DNA from: Apostichopus japonicus
Taxonomy: Eukaryota; Echinodermata; Holothuroidea; Aspidochirotida; Stichopodidae
Direction: 5' to 3'
Length of the DNA: 64,000 bases
Assembly (NCBI RefSeq): GCF_037975245.1
Contig: NC_092579.1
Location: 18,934,678 to 18,998,677, forward strand
Shown here: positions 58,449 through 64,000 of the stretch, one piece after another
Numbering within the stretch: the first letter of the stretch is position 1
How the letters are laid out: every line of letters starts with the position of its first letter
Notes under the pieces: model-generated
Told to the model about the DNA's origin: nothing
Databases searched by the model: none
Seen by the model: only the letters and a program-made list of their open reading frames with translations
Position numbers and translations under genes: made by a program

Positions 58449-59116
58449 GGAATCAGCTTAATGGATGACTGAGGAGGTTAAGTATGAAGCAAACAGGTGA
58501 CTGACAACTTGAAGGGTCTGTTTGCAGGAGGTATTACGTCCGAACGTGGTCGTGAGATTTACGGACAAGAGATGTACAGGAGTTTTATAGGTCAATAGCA
58601 TCCTTCATTAGCAAAATGAAGCCCTTCATGGAACAGGATACAGGCAAGAAGTTTATGGCTTTTTTAAATCTTGATCCAACTTTGCTCTTTCAAGGATTGT
58701 ATGGCACCGAGTTGGTGATGTAAATAAAAGCCAGAGAATAATAGCATCTACAGAAAGGTGAAATAAAATTTGCTGAAAATTTGTAATAGTACAGACTATT
58801 TTCTGCCTCAATGCTAAGAGGGTTTGGTTATAAATAACACAGGGTATATTTACCACTGATTGCAACGGCTGCGATGGAAGGATAATTTATGATAATTGCA
58901 TTAAGTTTGCTGAGTGATATCAGATATTGGACGGAAGGTCTAGGCATTTCCACGCCTTACAATTGTCATGCTAAATATGATCTTAAGTAAACTTAATTAT
59001 CCGATACCTGAGATCTTTTCTTTTCAAAAATTTTGGAAATTTAGCTGGAATCAACAATGTTCAGACATATTTTGAAAGTAGGAGCTGAAAAGCTTCAAAC
59101 TGTTGCCGTGATCAAT

Positions 59117-59262
59117 ACAATGTAATGCATTAATGGAGAATGTGCAGTATTGCATGGAACTAATATTATGTAATGTGTTGATGGAGAATGTGTATTGCTG
59201 TATGTAATATGTATAATGTAATGTGTTAAGGGAGAATGTGAAGAGCTGCACTGAACAAGACA
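59117..59262. repeat. Three tandem units of about 50 bp
   Basis: AATGTAATGCATTAATGGAG, TATGTAATGTGTTGATGGAG and AATGTAATGTGTTAAGGGAG each lead into GAATGTG and a TGC-containing tail. Confidence 0.75.
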
Positions 59263-59338
59263 GGCGTTGCACATTTAAGAATTAAATTTAATACATAAAA
59301 TGTTTTAAATCAATGACAAAGGGATAGTGTTAAATGTA

Positions 59339-59352
59339 TATGTATATATATA

Positions 59353-59414
<62 letters not shown>

Positions 59415-59468
59415 ATATATATATATCTATATATATATATATATATATCTATATATATATACATATAA

Positions 59469-59513
<45 letters not shown>

Positions 59514-59560
59514 TTTACATATATGTTTATATATATATACCAATATATTATATATGCTGT
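59339..59560. repeat. Long (TA)n microsatellite
   Basis: About 220 bp of TA repeat with occasional C substitutions. The open frame across it (alternating Tyr-Ile) is an artefact. Confidence 0.95.
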
Positions 59561-62500
59561 TCATTCTACCTGATGCATGACAGACTGAGACTCATAAACT
59601 TCAAGTCTACTACATGTCCTTAAGAGCAACATCTCAATAATCATTGTAATGCTGATCTAGTGATCTTTGTGAGAAGATTTACATCCTTTTTGCAGTGGTC
59701 TTTCCTGATGCTACTATATATTGGGGGGGGGGGGGATTTCCAACTTAAGAAAAGGTCGGTCGGTCCTTGAGTAAAGTAAACTTTGAGAACTGAGCTTCCG
59801 CACATATATATTTCTTTCCGTAAGAGTTCGTTTGAGAGATGAATATCCCAGACTTCATCATGAGGCTTATCAACCTCTTCGCCAAACACGTAAAACATTT
59901 ACCTTGAAATTCTGCTGTCACATCCCAAGACGATGCTCTTTACGTCTGACATAGAAGAATGAGACGTTTCCCATCTTTCAGTGAGAAATGGAGATGATAC
60001 CAGAGAATGGAAACATGAGAGAGACTTTTCATTAACTAATTGCTATCCGCACCAGGTGAAAAAAAAAAAAAAAAAATCAAGCAAGTGATAGCTCTTTGCC
60101 TGCATGGATGATACTGAAAAAAAGGTTTCTTAGCCTTGGATGAAGTAGGGCAGGGACACTTTGGGTAATACATACAGGTTGTATTTAACAGAGAGAAAAT
60201 GATACCGATATGCTGAGCACAGCTCTGCAGGATAATGCCATTAAGACATATATCATTCAAAATGGTAATTAGAATCTTCATGAATGATTAATTGATCGCA
60301 GACATCAACCATAAACTATTCTTGAGGATTAAAAAGTACATTTATATAAATTAGTAGTAAGGGTAGCCAGAATTATACAGCTAGTTCTAGATAGGAAAAA
60401 AAGATGAAAAATATCTGTCCCGATGTTAGGGAACTGTGTTTTATCATCTTTCTTCTAGCCCCTGTATAATAATAATGTTTATTATATTTAATATTATTTA
60501 GCTGTTCCCATAAAGCCTGTACAGTAACTGCTGAGTGTTGTAGTTACTGTGTCAGTGGGAAGTGATATCAGCCAGTAGAGGTTTTTTTATATGCCCTTGT
60601 TAAAAAATTTTGCAAGTGGCTGTAAGTGTTGATTTTTGTAGGGCTGAGAAAAGAGACCTTTCTCATCAGAACTTGTGGAGGATGTGAGCAGTATACAGTT
60701 ATTCAGAGTTAATTGAGAAATCTGGACACTGACATCCAGGTCAATGACCAGTCTGATGAACATTGCAACTGCTGGCTAATTGGCCATCCTACCTGCATTG
60801 TTATATACACAATCATAATATACAAGCTGCTTCTTATCATTCATTTCTAACAATCCATTTTTATTTTTCTAATGAACAGTTCATACAAAGCGAGTACTCT
60901 ATTTAGTCAACAGCAATTCCTTCAATATCAATGTCAGTTTTGGAGGATTAATATCACCATCACACTTATTCTCCCAGAAAATTCTTTTTCTTTTCTAATA
61001 GTGTTAATGTAATTCGCAATACACACATTAGACAAGGTTTATTCATCTAGTTCATAAATAATTAAACATGTGTACTATACAATATCCAGCCCAACACTAC
61101 CACATGTTGACTTTTTCCTTTGACTTTTTAACCTCTAAGGTTAGTTATTATGCAGGCATGATTCCTTATTTAAGTCCAGGAGCTAGTTCACTGTCTGGGA
61201 TCGTGGAACACATGAATAATTGATTATATATGTATGTATGCATCACAGATATTCATCTTATGAAGTAGAGCATTAATAACATAATCAAGCTAAGCCGAAT
61301 CAAGATACTGCTGGTGTAATTAAAGTAATTTTTGTATGTTTGCCCGATAGGCTCACCCTGAGGGGAATTAGCTTGAAAGAAATAAAAGAGTTGGTAGGTG
61401 ACTTATTTTACATTTTTACAAATATCATAATTTGCACAAAAAAAAAAAAGTTATGCAAGGTTATTAACAAATTATGAATTGAAAGTGCATATTGCGTGAA
61501 AATCCAGAGGATTAAAGGTGATGCTGGGCAGTTTAAATAGTTTGATTATTTTCATCAAAGAGAGTGGTTTAATAGCTGATAGCAGATTTTAAACTGTTCG
61601 AAAGTACAATGCTAATCTTGCACCTCTTCTAGGCCATGTTTCACTTGAACTTTCAATTTAATTTAAATATATATATATATATTTATTTATATACACAGAT
61701 ACACAGAACATGCTGGTTGAAACCCTAGCTATATATTAAGATTCGGAATTGCGACCTTGCAAAGTGATGAATGTTATCAAATTATTTCAAACGTGGTAAT
61801 TATTTGCGATTTTGTGATACGTTACATACAGTAAATCTATGATATTGCTATAATAATCAGCTTTCATGTCTCCAAAATTTTGGCTAATTTCTGTCAAATA
61901 TAAGCTAGGTTTATCATAAAGTCCTCCAATAGAGACATTCATACGAAAACCTATCAGGGAAATGCCTATCAAAAAATATATTAAATTTAATTTGGACATA
62001 AAAACTATGAATTTGTTCATTTCTATCACAATTATAACAAAATAGTAATTTCTTATTAAAAGTCAATAATTTCCAAAAATCAAATTAATAATTTAACAAA
62101 TAATAATTTGAAGTACTATATAAAAATTATTTTTATTTTCATGGCCCTAAATAGGCTATTATTTATCCCATGTCAAGGTGACACTTAATTAAAAATTTCC
62201 CAAAGCGGTAAATCAAGTTGATAAGCACTGCCATATAACGTTGTTTTTAAAAGAGAGTCACAAAGCTACATCAATTTACCTACCGCTCCAATTAAAAAGG
62301 CTCACATGCTACAGCGAACTTAAACATGTCAGACATGGACTTTTTCTTGCAAACTATTTGCTGTCCCTAACAGGTTCCACAGCTGTTATATTAAGGAACT
62401 TGTTCACTATCGTAGATAAAACTTAATACAAGGAGGGAGAGAGCGAGAGATCGAGAGACAGAAAGAGAGAAATGTTTGTCTTCCCTAATGTCAGTTTGAC

Positions 62501-64000
62501 AACTCCATCACTTCATCTAAATTGGATGTATTTTTTACTAGAGTCAAGAAACCAAACTTTGACTACAAAAAAAAAGTTTTATCTACAAGAGGCATCAAAA
62601 GTGGGAGGACGTCGAAATGTTAAGATCTTTCTCTGCAAATCTTGACGTAATTTTACCATTTTTTTGCAAAATACTGGAATTAATGACACTCTGAATGCGA
62701 GTGTAATTATTCGTCGGTGAATTTATTTCTTTTCTGATTGGTCAGCAATCTCTGACTGCATCTGCTGATTTAGTATACAATATTACTCAAAGTCCCACCC
62801 CCACCCCCACTCCCCTCACCCTGGCCTTTAAATTCCTTTTGTCATGCAAGATTTTACTTCCACTCAATACAGCTCAGGTTGACCTGATCATAATATAATT
62901 ATTATATTAACATGCTATCGTTCTTCTGCTAATTAATGGTGGAGTATAAGAAAAGACAAAAAGGTAAAAAAGCAGGGGAAAAAAGACTCTAGTTTTTCCT
63001 GAAAACTTTCAACAAGTTTTGAAGAATTTGGAAGAGACTAAATTACATATTTTTTACCACAATCTTACTTATACTTATAGACCATCGGTGAAACACATTA
63101 CTTCATTTACGTACATACAGTAACAATTACTGCGCTGTCGTCCAAAACAAACAGAATCATAAACGACGTGATCAAAATCAAAGAGAAATATCACGTTTTT
63201 CTCTCGACGGTCAACTACTTTCGAATCGATGACAAATTATATAAATACGACGGCGATACTTCCCCGCGAATCCCCTTCGTTCCCCAACTCTCTTTAGAAT
63301 TTTTTTGGGCTAAAATGCATCGGGAGATTTTGGCTGAAGCTCGTCGTCGAGTGGATGTAATTACATGGCATATGGTAGCATTCATCTGGATACGATCACA
63401 TTACTGTCGATATCTATATCAGGGTATATAGTCAAGAGGCTTTCAAGTGGGGGTAAAGAATTGGTGCCAAACGAGGTCATAGAAGTAACACAGATTATAG
63501 ATTTGATCCAAAATACAGTCTGACCAAACCGACCGTGACATGAGAGCCGATTCTCTACTCTAGTTTGTTTTTTGTATCTGGCACCCAATGACTTCAAAAT
63601 AGGGCATTTAGACCATCATCATGTGTGTGATTAATGCCTATCATAGCTGGTCTTGGTTCAGGGTTTAAAAAAAAAAAAAAATTAAATCTATAATATTGGC
63701 CTAAAATATGCTAGAAAGTCTAAATAAATGGTCAGTCAAACCCCAAATTTCAAGATTCCTTCTAACGTCACCCTTTTTATAGCTTTCTGACTCATTGGGA
63801 AATTTTAGCGTAGAGACATGTACGCAAACTCCTAAGCCACATCTGTGAATGACATGGAAAGACAGAACCTCTGAGCAAGCACTTTTGAAAAAAGGAATTC
63901 AGCAATTTTAGCATTGTAAAAATTTTGGTCAGCTATTTCTACTGACCTTCAAATATATTTTATACAGTATATTTTGTACAGTTGTCTTTGAAAAGATTCA
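59561..64000. other. Unannotated DNA to window end
   Basis: AT-rich, with a short TA run near 61668-61682 and a GA-rich tract at 62431-62472. A CpG-containing patch at 63130-63420 holds an open + frame (63168-63431) without recognisable domain or splice sites. No gene can be supported. Confidence 0.6.

Larger units (their letters stand above)
52360..59100. other. Unannotated DNA
   Basis: No gene recognised. Contains a diverged ~100-bp duplication (53093/53494), a GAA microsatellite (58429) and G-runs at 52601, 54077, 56824 and 57929. Minus-strand frames were inspected for missing STX8 exons without success. Confidence 0.6.

Noticed and set aside
59327-59623. 98-codon Tyr-Ile repeat frame
   Set aside because: It is the translation of a (TA)n microsatellite.
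63168-63431. 87-codon + frame in a CpG-containing patch at the window end
   Set aside because: It uses a non-ATG start and has no paired splice sites or known motif.

Overview
This is a eukaryotic window, very probably from a marine invertebrate deuterostome (echinoderm-like). The evidence is AT-rich DNA with long introns and GT-AG splice signals, many microsatellites and homopolymeric G/C tracts, tRNA-derived SINEs, hAT-like MITEs and a complete DIRS-type retrotransposon. The host genes resemble vertebrate netrin-1 and syntaxin-8. I cannot name the species.

Left part (1-24 kb, + strand): the 3' half of a netrin gene. Four coding exons (1852-2004, 8321-8365, 19521-19583, 22785-23107) join in compatible phase. 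They encode the last laminin-type EGF repeat, a Ser/Thr/Pro linker and the complete C-terminal NTR (C345C) domain. The introns hold a tRNA-derived SINE, a hAT-like MITE, a 26-bp minisatellite and a threefold 150-bp tandem repeat that carries an RFX X-box-like motif in every unit.

Middle (24-34 kb): about 10.8 kb separates the two stop codons. It holds two more hAT-like MITEs, another SINE copy and no gene I can support.

Right part (34-64 kb, - strand): the 3' end of a Qc-SNARE gene that I identify as syntaxin-8. It has a terminal exon with a tail-anchor transmembrane segment (33940-34010) and the preceding SNARE-helix exon (37533-37634), in matching phase. In human, NTN1 and STX8 are adjacent and convergent on 17p13.1. 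The same arrangement here suggests a linkage conserved across deuterostomes. The 3' end of the SNARE exon, with its splice donor, has been tandemly copied about four times. I found no upstream STX8 exons in the window.

Upstream of the SNARE exon lies a DIRS retrotransposon at 41123-47250, oriented like STX8. It has long open ORFs for a Gag-like protein, reverse transcriptase/RNase H/methyltransferase-like domains and a tyrosine recombinase. It also has 95-bp perfect inverted terminal repeats and an internal complementary region matching the joined outer ends. A related 'empty' copy of its target lies about 200 bp downstream. Beyond it (47.5-64 kb) are a few open segments with splice-like borders on the + strand, tandem repeats, TA-rich microsatellite and otherwise unannotated DNA.
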